A stretch of 64,000 bases of DNA from Acaryochloris sp. CRU_2_0 (GCA_012034865.1 JAAUOM010000003.1:1-64000), one strand, 5' to 3'. Counted from the first letter of the stretch, positions 1 to 8,521 are shown. Translations and numbers: made by a program. Notes: generated by a model not told the origin, from the letters alone.

Positions 1-78
1 CAGTTGGCGGTGACACAGCGGTTCAAAAACCTTGCAGAAATCATCCACAGAGCAAAAGAGTTCTTCTAGACTGAGCAT
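1..78 (-). CDS. IS982-type transposase, N-terminal fragment at window edge
   Basis: Reading leftward from an ATG at 78, the frame gives MLSLEELFCSVDDFC and continues open to the window edge (26 residues seen). The LFCSVDDFC start is the usual opening of IS982-family transposases. The catalytic DDE residues lie outside the window, so activity cannot be judged. It sits directly downstream of the truncated iron permease, in the same direction, and is probably what removed the permease C-terminus. Confidence 0.65.
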   Translation of the reverse strand, partial: MLSLEELFCSVDDFCKVFEPLCHRQL

Positions 79-165
79 AGGACTGACCTGTTGCGTTGGG
101 TTTAGCTGACTTTCAGCCTACAGGTTGATCCTTTCCTTATCCAGAACTCACGTTTTTTACAAACA
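1..165 (-). mobile_element. IS982-family insertion sequence, one end (runs off window)
   Basis: The window opens inside an insertion sequence. A transposase start reading off the left edge is preceded by a short leader, and next to that leader the ftr1 homology stops abruptly. The element end is not fixed: it lies somewhere between about 100 (where CAACGCAACAGG-like sequence precedes the transposase) and about 165 (where the permease reading stops looking like its family). The other end and the target duplication lie outside the window. The family is inferred from the transposase N-terminus only. Confidence 0.6.
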
Positions 166-791
166 GATACAACGAGGCCGGAGACAATCAATAGCAAAAA
201 GATGCCCATGATCTGAAAAAAACGGCGAATATTAATGTTGACGCCGAATTTAAACAGACCAAGTCCAATGGCTGCGGCTGCTAGCAAGCCTGCGATCGCA
301 CCCACACTTCCCGCAGCACTCTGTTGAAAATTAGTCAAAATAAATAGCACCGTTTCAAAACCCTCTCGCAAGACTGCCACTCCGATTAGTACAAATACCC
401 CCCATCCTGCGGATTCCTCGTCTTGCTGTAATGTTGTCAACAGCGATCCTTCAATGTCGGCTTTAAGAGAGCGAGCCTGCTGGGTCATCCAGATTAACAT
501 CCAACTGAGCATGACAATGGCTAACAGACAAAGCCCACTCTTCAGCAGAGGGGCAATGATCGGTTCAAGATCAGCATGAGTGAGGGTGAGAAGCTTAAGT
601 ATCCCGTTTAAGAGCAGCCCTGTGAGAACACTCCCCCCTAAACCGACAAGGATCCCAAGATACACCCAATTATTGAGATAAGTTCTCTAAGATTTTTGCA
701 ACCAGGCTAGGACAATACCGACGACAAGAGTCGCTTCTACGCCCTCTCGCAAGGTGATAATAAAAGTTGGTAATGCTGCTGAAAGATCCAT
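102..791 (-). pseudogene. FTR1-family iron permease, broken by a stop codon and an IS
   Basis: From the ATG at 791 the frame encodes an N-terminal membrane segment with REGVEA, the first REGLE-type iron-binding motif of Fe2+/Fe3+ permeases (FTR1/EfeU). After 34 codons a TAG interrupts the frame, which then continues without shift (RTYLNNWVYLGIL) through further membrane segments and the second motif REGFET. At about 165 family likeness ends and about 20 unrelated residues follow up to a stop inside IS sequence. There are thus two independent lesions, one internal amber and one 3' truncation. The upstream AT-rich stretch 811-845 could hold a Fur-type site, but no convincing box is visible. The gene is very probably dead. 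Confidence 0.8.
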
Positions 792-1192
792 GTTTCTGAC
801 TAGGCAAGTTAAAATGATTACAATTATTGAAATAAATTATTAATAAAACAAGTTTAGCAAATTACAGCGTGAACCAAACCAACTTCCTGTCTACGTAGAC
901 TACCAGAAGAACTTTGCCTAGTTTACAATCCTTTCTCAACATCCTCGTATGAGCAATGATGTATGGGATCACCGTATTAGGACATAACTGGTAAGCTTAG
1001 CGATTACTTTTGAGTCGAAGCGTAGATGCAGTTTATCTGACTCAACCTGCACAATCTGCTCCCAAGGCTCGGTCAAAGCCCAACACCCACAAATGGCTTA
1101 ATCAGCAACCTGCAAAATCACGCACAAAATAGTTGCACCGACCTAAAAGATGTCTCTACGGTTTGAGTTGAGGGGAGCTAACTAGAGTTTCC
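792..1192. other. intergenic region, no gene seen
   Basis: Four hundred bases lie between the divergently truncated permease and the VanZ gene. AT-rich sequence (811-845) lies just upstream of the permease and probably carries its promoter. A 12-bp perfect palindrome GTCTACGTAGAC lies near 887-898. I see no convincing reading frame and no RNA gene. Confidence 0.5.
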
Positions 1193-1672
1193 TTACCGAG
1201 AGAGTTCTCGTGCAGCTAGCCAGTAGCCCATGCCAATTCCCAGGGCACTACAGACGAGATCCATTGCATCTAGAGAGCGCGTGGGGGCAAAAGATTGCGC
1301 TCCTTCTTCTATGAGAGTCCATGTGGAAAATGCGACTACCCACATAGATAAGCGATATCGCTCTAGACGCAGAGTAAACCGATGGAATAATCGCTGTCCC
1401 AAATAGGTCGCCACACCATAGAGAATGACATGACCAAACTTGTCGTAGTAAGGGATAGCAGACAGTTGAGACGGTAGATTACCGCTATAGGCCAAGACTA
1501 GAATCCAGCCAAATAAGCAGAGATAAAGCAGGGCTAGCCCTTTTAAGCGACGGTGCGAGGGTCTCCGTTCGCGAAGCGGCTCCTTTGAAGCACTGGCCTT
1601 GGGCCATCGCATTGAAGAGAATAGCGGCATGAGCAAAGAAGAGTAAAAGGTAAACTCCACTCTAGCCTTCAT
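1193..1672 (-). CDS. VanZ family membrane protein
   Basis: A 159-residue protein with about four hydrophobic segments and the VanZ-like pattern: a first helix ending in YSGNLPSQL, then PYYDKFGHVILYGV (the conserved D-K-xx-H in a helix), a WTLIEEGAQSFAP turn and a final R-S-xD-xxD motif (RSLDAMD) before the last helix. VanZ proteins are small membrane proteins of unclear function; the founder affects teicoplanin resistance. The start at 1672 is ATG, but Met22 is also possible because residues 28-40 (SKEPLRERRPSH) come from a dispersed palindromic repeat rather than from the family. It is the last gene of a minus-strand run after cp12. Confidence 0.75.
   Translation of the reverse strand: MKARVEFTFYSSLLMPLFSSMRWPKASASKEPLRERRPSHRRLKGLALLYLCLFGWILVLAYSGNLPSQLSAIPYYDKFGHVILYGVATYLGQRLFHRFTLRLERYRLSMWVVAFSTWTLIEEGAQSFAPTRSLDAMDLVCSALGIGMGYWLAARELSR
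1560..1585. repeat. dispersed cyanobacterial palindromic repeat inside VanZ gene
   Basis: The stretch around TTCGCGAA (1568-1575), read as GGAGCCGCTTCGCGAACG on the minus strand, resembles the GGAGACGCTTCGCGAACGC-type repeats scattered through many cyanobacterial genomes. Here it is translated in frame as KEPLRERRPSH near the N-terminus of the VanZ protein. The assignment rests on recalled repeat consensus; only one copy is evident in this window. Confidence 0.5.
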
Positions 1673-1725
1673 CTTTGCTCAGTGCCCACTAGTGGGTAGG
1701 TAAGGATGATGGGGATATTATGGAT

Positions 1726-1998
1726 CTAGACATCGTAGACCCGACATTCTTCAGCATTGGGATGGTCATTGCAATAGCCTACGAATTGGGAAGGTTGCTC
1801 TTGCATTTTTTGGTGAGCATGTGCCGCTTGGAGTTCTTCGACAATATCCCAGGCAACAGCACAATCTTTAGAGTCACTGCCTTGATCAGCACAGGTTGTG
1901 CGGGCTTGGTTTAAGGCATCTTGCATCCGCTGCTCTAGGGCTACAGATTGTCCAACCTCTAAGGTTTGATTAGCAGTTTTTTCTAGCGTAAGTGGCAT
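1726..1998 (-). CDS. CP12 domain protein (first copy)
   Basis: A 90-residue CP12 protein. CP12 is a redox-sensitive, largely disordered linker that holds GAPDH and phosphoribulokinase in an inactive complex in the dark. The signature AWDIVEELQAAHAH (49-62) and both cysteine pairs (C36/C46 and C76/C85) are present, and the end CNDHPNAEECRVYDV matches the GAPDH-binding tail. Compared with the 75-residue copy at 3173 it carries an N-terminal extension of about 17 residues. It lies 53 bp upstream of the VanZ gene and downstream of the fructosamine kinase, all on the same strand. With both disulfide pairs intact it should be fully redox-active. Confidence 0.9.
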   Translation of the reverse strand: MPLTLEKTANQTLEVGQSVALEQRMQDALNQARTTCADQGSDSKDCAVAWDIVEELQAAHAHQKMQEQPSQFVGYCNDHPNAEECRVYDV

Positions 1999-2180
1999 TT
2001 CAATTCAATTCCTTAAGATTGTGTTTACAGCTAAGTTGTGTTGAGCAGCACTCTACTGACTTCTTCTTTAGACTAGTGGAGCTGACCTAGCCCTGACAGC
2101 GGTGGAAACCCGTAACTTAGCAGTCGGTTTACCAGGAACCAGAACTTGTTCATTCCGTAAACCTACGGATGGACTGAGCA

Positions 2181-3074
2181 CTAAACCCTTGCTAAAACCT
2201 GGTCGATCATGTCCTGGGCTTGGGAAGCATATCCACCCCCAAATAGATTGAAATGATTAAGAATGTGATACAGATTGTAGAGAACTTGACGCTGTTGATA
2301 TCCCTCTGCCAGAGGCCAGGTTTCCTGATAGCCTTGGTAAAAGGTTAAAGGAAAGGCTCCAAACAATGTGGTCATGGCAATGTCCACCTCTCGATCCCCG
2401 TAGTAGATAGCCGGATCAAGCAGAATGGGTTCTCCCATTTGACTAAACGCGGCGTTGCCCGACCACAGATCGCCATGGACTAATGAAGGAACTGGATGAT
2501 GGCCAGCGAGGAGGGTCGGAATGTTCTCAATAAGAGCCGCTGTATGACGAAAATAGCCGCCCCGGCGTTGGGCAAGCTGCACTTGGTAGCCAATCCGCTG
2601 CTCTGCGAAAAATTGCCCCCAGCTTTCCATCCAGGAGTTCAGTTGGGGGGTATCGCCAATGGTGTTATTCCGGTGCCAGCCAAATCCTTGAGGATGGGAT
2701 TGGCGGTGCATCTGTGCCAGTTGTTGACCCATGACGAACCAGGTTTGCGTCTTGCCATGTCCCAGGGGAATCCACTCCATAATGATATAGCTGTACTCAG
2801 AGTCCGTTCCCCAACATAAGGGTTTTGGTACTCGAATACTGCGGGAGTTATGCATCTCTTGGAGTCCGGTCACCTCAGCCTCAAACATTGCTTCTTTGCT
2901 GGCTTGATTGAGCTTGACAAAGTAATGTTGGTTGCCATCAGTGATGTGATAGGCCTGATTGATACTGCCCCCACTGACGGGAGTGCGATGGCCACAGGCC
3001 GGTCCGAGACCATCGCACATCACAAACTCCCGCCCCGTCAACTGCTGAATATGTTGTTGAATCTTTGTCCACAT
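2181..3074 (-). CDS. fructosamine/ketosamine-3-kinase family protein
   Basis: About 297 residues. Fructosamine-3-kinases phosphorylate sugar adducts on protein amines, which then fall off (deglycation). The kinase-like fold is visible: glycine-rich SGGSINQAY, the ATP-binding lysine in YFVKLN, hinge IIMEWIP, catalytic loop VHGDLWSGN and metal-binding LLDPAIYYGDREVD. The ATG at 3074 (MWTKIQQHIQ) is chosen; a longer TTG-start frame from 3107 would begin inside the terminator stem of the upstream cp12 gene. It lies between two CP12 genes on the same strand. The family assignment is firm; the physiological substrate is not known from sequence. Confidence 0.88.
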   Translation of the reverse strand: MWTKIQQHIQQLTGREFVMCDGLGPACGHRTPVSGGSINQAYHITDGNQHYFVKLNQASKEAMFEAEVTGLQEMHNSRSIRVPKPLCWGTDSEYSYIIMEWIPLGHGKTQTWFVMGQQLAQMHRQSHPQGFGWHRNNTIGDTPQLNSWMESWGQFFAEQRIGYQVQLAQRRGGYFRHTAALIENIPTLLAGHHPVPSLVHGDLWSGNAAFSQMGEPILLDPAIYYGDREVDIAMTTLFGAFPLTFYQGYQETWPLAEGYQQRQVLYNLYHILNHFNLFGGGYASQAQDMIDQVLARV

Positions 3075-3096
3075 TAACTGGTCTCGTGAGCCATAC

Positions 3097-3128
3097 AAAA
3101 AAGACAACCTACTCAGGCTGTCTTTTTT
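3097..3128 (-). terminator. rho-independent terminator after cp12 copy at 3173
   Basis: A 10-bp stem AAAAAAGACA/TGTCTTTTTT is extended by CCT/AGG around a 4-base loop and ends in a T-run on the minus strand. It lies 45 bp past the stop of the downstream-oriented cp12 gene, so cp12 and the kinase are probably separate transcripts or only partly co-transcribed. Confidence 0.75.
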
Positions 3129-3172
3129 AAAAACGAATGCAACGTTATCCTAGGCTGAGGAAGGTAGGCGGC

Positions 3173-3400
3173 TTAATCGTCGTAAATTCGGCACTCAGCG
3201 GCATCAGGATTATCATCACAATACTGCTCAAGAGAACTCTTATCTTGATTTTTGGATCCCCGCTGGTGGGCAGCTTCTGCTTGTAATTCCTCTACGGCAT
3301 CCCAGGCAGCAGCACATTCACCGGAAGTGGCTCCGCTGGTATCACAAGTTTCCCGAGCCTGCTCTAATTCTTGTTCAATCTGTTCTTGAATGTTGCTCAT
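3173..3400 (-). CDS. CP12 protein (canonical second copy)
   Basis: A 75-residue protein of standard cyanobacterial CP12 length. It contains AWDAVEELQAEAAH, cysteine pairs C19/C29 and C61/C70, and the tail CDDNPDAAECRIYDD. CP12 bridges GAPDH and phosphoribulokinase and switches the Calvin cycle off when the disulfides form. It is probably the housekeeping copy, with its own terminator at 3097. A second, longer CP12 gene lies about 1.2 kb downstream, so two paralogues are found within 1.7 kb. Confidence 0.93.
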   Translation of the reverse strand: MSNIQEQIEQELEQARETCDTSGATSGECAAAWDAVEELQAEAAHQRGSKNQDKSSLEQYCDDNPDAAECRIYDD

Positions 3401-3754
3401 AGGTCAATTTTTCATCACTCTCATCTATGTATTTCACTGAGCGAACAACGACCATGTCTTGCCACTGCAGTTGGGTCATCCCACAGGAGATTCTGGTTAT
3501 CCTGTTAAGTGTAACCTTAACCCACAATAGTTGACAGAGTAGAGAAATAAATTGCCCTTTAACACTGTTTTAGGAATGCTCTGTAAGGACTGTGTCGAAT
3601 ACTCTTCCTCAAGATCCTGTTTGTAGGATGAACATTACAATTGACCCTGTGTAAATCAAAATACACATTTTTTTACCCAGGTGTAGCGCAGCCTACCACA
3701 TCCCCTTGACAGGGTCGATATACTTCACAGGTATTGAGTCTAGGGAAATTGCTG
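3401..3754. other. intergenic region upstream of cp12 and a small ORF
   Basis: This 354-bp stretch separates the minus-strand cp12 from a plus-strand small ORF. It must contain the cp12 promoter. I see no RNA gene and no convincing paired promoter boxes. Confidence 0.4.
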
Positions 3755-3898
3755 ATGCCCACAATCTGCGACGATACTGATCAAAAAGAGTTGCTGCGTT
3801 TTTGGGTTCGTGAACTGACCCAATTACCCCCCCAGGAAGTTGACAAAATTGTTACAGCTCTGAGTCAACAAAAACCCGTCTTGGATTCCGCCTCCTAA
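3755..3898 (+). CDS. small hypothetical protein, 47 aa
   Basis: ATG at 3755 opens a 47-codon frame (MPTICDDTDQKELLRFW... to LDSAS) ending in TAA at 3898. The composition is balanced and protein-like: an acidic start, an amphipathic helix (KELLRFWVRELTQL) and a second helix (QEVDKIVTALSQQ). There is no signal peptide or membrane segment. I do not recognise the family. It stands alone, 164 bp before the glycosyltransferase gene, on the same strand. It may be a real small cyanobacterial protein, but the evidence is only composition and the clean start and stop. Confidence 0.4.
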   Translation: MPTICDDTDQKELLRFWVRELTQLPPQEVDKIVTALSQQKPVLDSAS

Positions 3899-4062
3899 GG
3901 TGGTTGCATTGGCTGAGGTTAGTCAATACCTCTCTCGGTTCATAGTGGTGTAATGCCCTCAGCCATCTCGTTGCGCTTTGTTCCCTTTGATCTTCTGAAT
4001 CTAATCTGCAAACGAATTCTGTTAGACTGCTCTGGGTATGATTAGCTGATGAGTGTCCTGGT

Positions 4063-5157
4063 TTGCGTTCTGCGGATCAATCCTCTTGGAAACTGCTGTT
4101 TGTCTCCACCCCCCTAGGATCTTTGGGATCGGGTAAAGGGGGCGGCGTTGAAATGACCTTATTGAATATGTGGACTGCCCTCACCCAACGTGGCCATTCT
4201 ATTCAAATCATTGCTCCTCAGTATTCTCAACTCCCTGGTGCCCCTATCATTGCCGTAGAGGGTGCGCCGTCCATACCTGCTCAGACCCAAACCCGGACAG
4301 CCCCCATTGATATGCCTGGGAATTCGGTGCTGGCCAATATGTGGTGGCAGGTATTGGCCTATCAACAAGGGTATGATTTAGTGGTTAACTTTGCCTATGA
4401 CTGGTTGCCGCTGTATTTGACCCCTTTTCTGAGCATCCCCGTTGCCCATTTAATTAGTATGGGTTCCCTCACCGATGCAATGGATCAGATGATTGGTCAG
4501 ATTGCCCAGGACTATCCCTATAGTATTGGCGTGCATACCCAAGCCCAGGCCCGTACCTTTCCCTGTGCCCCACATTGTTATCCCGTCGGTAATGGCTTGG
4601 ATTTATCCCTCTATCAGTTTTCACCAACCTCAGACTCCTATTTGTGCTGGATAGGCCGAATTGCCCCCGAAAAAGCTTTGGAAGATGCAGTTGCCGCAGT
4701 AGCGCAGACGGGTTTACCCCTAAAAGTGATGGGACATCTGCAAGATCAAGCCTATTTTGATCAGATTCAGGCTGAGTTCCCCCAGGTTGACCTAGACTAT
4801 CTGGGTTTCCTGAATACGAACGAGATGCAACAGGTGCTGCGCCACAGTCAGGGATTATTGGTCACCCCCCGCTGGATCGAAGCCTTTGGCAATGTCGTCA
4901 TTGAAGGCCTCGCCTGCGGTGTGCCCGTGATTGCCTATAACCGGGGCGGACCTGCCGAGATCCTACGTCAGGGTGAAACGGGATGGTTGGTGGAACCGGA
5001 TAGTGTGGAGGGGTTAATAGAAGCCATTCAAAAACTCCCCCAGATTGATCGCCATGCTTGTCATCAGCAAGCCGAGCAACAGTATTCCTTACCGGCGTTT
5101 GCGGATCGGTTAGAGGAATGGTTCCAAAAAATTCTGCAATTTTATCCCCAGGGTTAG
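4063..5157 (+). CDS. GT4 glycosyltransferase, probable UDP-glucose:tetrahydrobiopterin glucosyltransferase
   Basis: A 364-residue GT-B enzyme of family GT4. The N-terminal half has the glycine-rich loop GSGKGGGVEMT; the C-terminal donor half has WIGRIAPEKALEDA and the EAFGNVVIEGLACGVPVIA signature with the E(x7)E pair. Stretches such as NFAYDWLPLYLTPF and HLISMGSLTDAMD agree with what I recall of the cyanobacterial enzymes that glucosylate tetrahydrobiopterin (BGluT), so a pteridine acceptor is likely but not proven. A TTG at 4063 is the only start in frame after the upstream TGA. It is followed after 3 bp by the LD-carboxypeptidase gene, so the two are surely co-transcribed. Confidence 0.7.
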   Translation: MRSADQSSWKLLFVSTPLGSLGSGKGGGVEMTLLNMWTALTQRGHSIQIIAPQYSQLPGAPIIAVEGAPSIPAQTQTRTAPIDMPGNSVLANMWWQVLAYQQGYDLVVNFAYDWLPLYLTPFLSIPVAHLISMGSLTDAMDQMIGQIAQDYPYSIGVHTQAQARTFPCAPHCYPVGNGLDLSLYQFSPTSDSYLCWIGRIAPEKALEDAVAAVAQTGLPLKVMGHLQDQAYFDQIQAEFPQVDLDYLGFLNTNEMQQVLRHSQGLLVTPRWIEAFGNVVIEGLACGVPVIAYNRGGPAEILRQGETGWLVEPDSVEGLIEAIQKLPQIDRHACHQQAEQQYSLPAFADRLEEWFQKILQFYPQG

Positions 5158-5160
5158 GTC

Positions 5161-6051
5161 ATGGAGGCTTGTCAGTTACCGCCCCCTTTGTGCTCAGGAG
5201 ATTCTGTGTGGATAATGCTGCCCAGCGGTGCGTTGCGAGAGTTAGCCTCCTTTGAGGAAGGCTTAGGGGTGTTGCGATCGCAAGGCTATACCCTCCATCT
5301 TTCTCCTCACATCCAAGAGCAATGGGGCTATTTGGCTGGCACCGATACCCAGCGCCGTCTCGCCCTCACCACAGGACTTAAAGGCGATTATCAAGGCATT
5401 TTTTGTGGGCGGGGTGGCTATGGTAGCACTCGGATCTTAGAGGATTGGCAATGGCCTCCTACCCCTACTAAATGGCTGATTGGCTTCTCCGATGTGACGG
5501 CCTTACTCTGGGCGTTGGCCAGCCAAGGAATTGCCAGCGTGCATGGCCCTATGATCACCACTTTGAGCCAGGAACCTCCTTGGTCCCAGCAGCGGCTATT
5601 TGATTGTTTAGCGGGTCGATCCCTGGCTCCTTTAACTGGAAATGGCTGGGGGCAAGGCCAAGCCCAAGGCATCCTATTACCAGGGAATTTAACGGTTGCC
5701 ACCCATTTGCTAGGGACGCCGCTTTTCCCGGATTTGCAGGGAGTGATTTTGGCCTTAGAAGATGTCGGCGAAGCCCCCTATCGTCTGGATCGGATGCTGA
5801 CGCAATGGCGCTTGAGTGGGGTGCTGCAACAGGTGAAGGGGATCGCTCTAGGTCAGTTCAGCCATTGCCAAGCCCCGGAGGAGATTCCTAGCTTGACGGT
5901 GCCAGAAGTTCTGCGCGATCGCTTAGGAGATTTAGGGATACCCATCGTTGCCGATTTACCCTTTGGTCATGATGGTCCTAATGCCGCTTTACCTGTGGGT
6001 GTACCCGCGCAGTTAGATGGGGATCAGGGCGTTCTCACTATAAGCATCTAA
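5161..6051 (+). CDS. S66-family LD-carboxypeptidase
   Basis: A 296-residue peptidase of family S66 (LdcA/MccF type), which trims the terminal D-alanine from tetrapeptide stems during murein recycling or cleaves toxic peptide-nucleotide conjugates. The nucleophile serine lies in GFSDVTALLW, preceded by the GRGGYGSTRIL segment. The catalytic glutamate is in LALEDVGEAPYRLDRM and the histidine in DLPFGHDGPNAALPVG. There is no signal peptide, consistent with a cytoplasmic enzyme. ATG at 5161 lies 3 bp after the glycosyltransferase stop. Length and motifs are complete. Confidence 0.88.
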   Translation: MEACQLPPPLCSGDSVWIMLPSGALRELASFEEGLGVLRSQGYTLHLSPHIQEQWGYLAGTDTQRRLALTTGLKGDYQGIFCGRGGYGSTRILEDWQWPPTPTKWLIGFSDVTALLWALASQGIASVHGPMITTLSQEPPWSQQRLFDCLAGRSLAPLTGNGWGQGQAQGILLPGNLTVATHLLGTPLFPDLQGVILALEDVGEAPYRLDRMLTQWRLSGVLQQVKGIALGQFSHCQAPEEIPSLTVPEVLRDRLGDLGIPIVADLPFGHDGPNAALPVGVPAQLDGDQGVLTISI

Positions 6052-6169
6052 GTTATGTAGGGCTACCCGATGTCATTGAAGTGGGTATGCATCAAGCAGA
6101 TCTGGTAAAAGTCTAAAAATCTATTGCCTTTGAAAACGGCAGATCCATAGTATTAAGCCTACCCCAGAT

Positions 6170-7255
6170 TCACTCATATTGCAGGGGCACCGTATAGCCA
6201 TGATCTTCGACAATCTTGTCGCGCTGGGCAGATTTGACATCTTCCGCCATCATTTCAGCCACCAGTTGTTCAAAACTGACTTGCGGAGTCCAGTGTAATT
6301 TTTCTTGGGCTTTGCGAGGATCACCCAAGAGGGTATCGACTTCTGTAGGGCGGTAATAGCGGGGATCGATGGCGACAATACAATGATTGTTCTGATCAAA
6401 CCCCTTTTCTGCCAAGCCTTCGCCTTCCCAGCGGATCTGAATACCAACTTCCTTGCAGGCAGCGGTGACAAAATGGCGAACGCTGTATTGGCGACCCGTG
6501 GCAATCACGAAATCGTCGGGTTGATCTTGTTGGAGCATCAGCCACTGCATTTCTACATAGTCGCGGGCATGACCCCAATCGCGGAGGGAGTCCATATTGC
6601 CTAAGTACAGGCATTGTTGTTTGCCTAAATGAATGCGGGCGATCGCACGGGTGATCTTCCGGGTCACAAAGGTTTCACCCCGTAAGGGCGATTCGTGGTT
6701 AAACAAAATTCCATTACAAGCATACATACCATAGGCTTCACGGTAGTTGACCGTAATCCAGTAGGCATATAACTTGGCCACCGCATAGGGAGAGCGAGGG
6801 TAAAACGGGGTTGTCTCCGTTTGCGGCACTGCTTGCACCAAACCATAGAGTTCAGAGGTTGAGGCTTGATAAAATCTGGTTTTTTGCTCTAGCCCTAGAA
6901 TCCGAATGGCCTCCAACAGCCTCAGTGTGCCAATGCCATCGGCATTGGCTGTGTATTCAGGGGTTTCAAAGGACACCGCCACATGGCTTTGCGCTGCCAG
7001 ATTATAAATTTCATCGGGTTGAACCTGCTGCACAATCCGAATCAGGTTGGTCGAATCCGTTAAGTCGCCGTAGTGCAGAAAAAAGCGGCGATTTTGCTCA
7101 TGGGGATCTTGATACAGATGATCGATGCGATCCGTATTAAAAAGCGAGGCGCGCCGTTTGATGCCATGAACCTGGTACCCTTTGTCCAATAACAGTTCTG
7201 CCAGGTAGGCACCATCTTGACCCGTGATGCCAGTAATCAGGGCGACTTTTGTCAT
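6170..7255 (-). CDS. gmd: GDP-mannose 4,6-dehydratase
   Basis: A 361-residue extended short-chain dehydrogenase converting GDP-mannose to GDP-4-keto-6-deoxymannose, the precursor of GDP-fucose and related sugars. The NAD(P) loop [15 protein letters not shown], the active-site S/T and Glu in STSELYG, and the Y-xxx-K pair in SPYAVAKLY are all present, as is the [16 protein letters not shown] segment typical of Gmd. It stands apart from the exopolysaccharide locus at 31.5-49 kb but could feed it. No GDP-fucose synthase lies beside it. Confidence 0.93.
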   Translation of the reverse strand: MTKVALITGITGQDGAYLAELLLDKGYQVHGIKRRASLFNTDRIDHLYQDPHEQNRRFFLHYGDLTDSTNLIRIVQQVQPDEIYNLAAQSHVAVSFETPEYTANADGIGTLRLLEAIRILGLEQKTRFYQASTSELYGLVQAVPQTETTPFYPRSPYAVAKLYAYWITVNYREAYGMYACNGILFNHESPLRGETFVTRKITRAIARIHLGKQQCLYLGNMDSLRDWGHARDYVEMQWLMLQQDQPDDFVIATGRQYSVRHFVTAACKEVGIQIRWEGEGLAEKGFDQNNHCIVAIDPRYYRPTEVDTLLGDPRKAQEKLHWTPQVSFEQLVAEMMAEDVKSAQRDKIVEDHGYTVPLQYE

Positions 7256-7351
7256 GAAACGCTTCCTATTTGCACTCTCAACCGAACTTCACCTGCTGTG
7301 ATCTTCGCTGATTGTAATCCCAATCTACCCCTAGTAATTTACTTTATCCAG

Positions 7352-8518
7352 CTACTTCATCGTCTGGATAGCTATGTTTTTATAGTAATACTGCAAAATT
7401 TGCTGGTAAGTATTGCCTTTCTGGGCTAATGCTAAAGCACCCCATTGACTCAGACCTAGCCCATGACCATGGCCTCGACCTTGGAGCGTAAACCCAGAGG
7501 GTTTGCCTGGAACAGGTCGAGATTGGCTCACAACTAAATTAGACTGGGGCACCACCTTAAACAAAGTGCTTTTAAGCTTGAGAGCTTGACGAAACTCTCG
7601 TCCCTGGATGATTTTTGTGCCTAACTCTCCCACAATTTTGATTTGTTTGACGCGACCATGGGTAGTTGTGTCTTGGGGTGTCATGGAAACAATATTACCT
7701 AGCCCAGGGAAGCGCTCTTTCAGTTGAACTTGGGAAAGATTAACAGACCATTGAAAGTTAGGAGCAGCTTGGTCAAAATCAGGAACACCCCTGAGATAGG
7801 GAATGACCCCACTGAAAACCTGCTCTGAGTTTTCGGTATGTCCCCCAGAGTTGGCATGAAACAGGGATTCGATGACTTTGCCCTGATAGGTGAGGATTTG
7901 GCCTGTGGTGACTTTGACCGCAGTTCGCGTGCTTTCTGCCTCTCCATCAATCCCGCCATACACCTGATCACTGGTGGTATTCACCAAATCATAAAGGGGA
8001 TTTTTTTGTTTGCTACGCCGATAAATGGCAAAAGACCGCGACGCAACAGCCTGGGCTTTTAAGGCTTCTTGGGGCCAAGCTCTGGGCATTTCTTTGCCCA
8101 CAACTCCAGCCAAATAGTCGTCTAAGTCAATTTCATTGATGACACTCATTCCCTGGGCAGTGGTGACAAGTCTAACTTGGCCGCGATACCAGCGATCGCC
8201 AATATAGACAAAGCCCCCTTCGGTCGGTTCAACAGTCAATTGCCATCCTTTCTGACCGAAGAACGTCACGGCTCCCGGCGTAGATTTAGCAAAAAAGCCT
8301 TCTAGGGGCGGTAGGGTGCCAAGAGATTTTCCCTGGCCATTGACAATCTTAGCTGGCGTCGAACTACCAATAACCAATTCCGCCTGTTTCTGGAACAAGG
8401 CCACTCGTAGTTCTAATGCCGCAGCAGGGCTAGTGACCACTAGACTGAAAAACAACGCTAAGCCTCCCCTGCGGACTGACTTAGAAACAGAGAGGGTGCG
8501 AAATAGAGCCGAAAACAT
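7352..8518 (-). CDS. SpoIID/LytB domain protein, exported
   Basis: A 388-residue protein with an N-terminal signal or anchor (hydrophobic stretch ending SPAAALELRVALF). The SpoIID fold follows: VNEIDLDDYLAGVVGKEMP, then WPQEALKAQAVASRSFAIY and HANSGGHTE, ending with GRGHGHGLGLSQWGA. SpoIID proteins are murein lytic transglycosylases in sporulating bacteria; cyanobacterial members are probably cell-wall enzymes acting in the periplasm. The aligned Glu (GKEMP) is present. It runs in the same direction as gmd with a 96-bp gap. The family is sure; exact activity is inferred. Confidence 0.85.
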   Translation of the reverse strand: MFSALFRTLSVSKSVRRGGLALFFSLVVTSPAAALELRVALFQKQAELVIGSSTPAKIVNGQGKSLGTLPPLEGFFAKSTPGAVTFFGQKGWQLTVEPTEGGFVYIGDRWYRGQVRLVTTAQGMSVINEIDLDDYLAGVVGKEMPRAWPQEALKAQAVASRSFAIYRRSKQKNPLYDLVNTTSDQVYGGIDGEAESTRTAVKVTTGQILTYQGKVIESLFHANSGGHTENSEQVFSGVIPYLRGVPDFDQAAPNFQWSVNLSQVQLKERFPGLGNIVSMTPQDTTTHGRVKQIKIVGELGTKIIQGREFRQALKLKSTLFKVVPQSNLVVSQSRPVPGKPSGFTLQGRGHGHGLGLSQWGALALAQKGNTYQQILQYYYKNIAIQTMK

Positions 8519-8521
8519 AGG

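Noticed and set aside
811-845. Fur box upstream of the iron permease gene
   Set aside because: The region is AT-rich, but no 19-bp inverted repeat close to the Fur consensus could be placed.
3075-3107. Longer start of the fructosamine kinase at a TTG
   Set aside because: It would lie within the terminator stem of the upstream cp12 gene, and family members start at MWTK.
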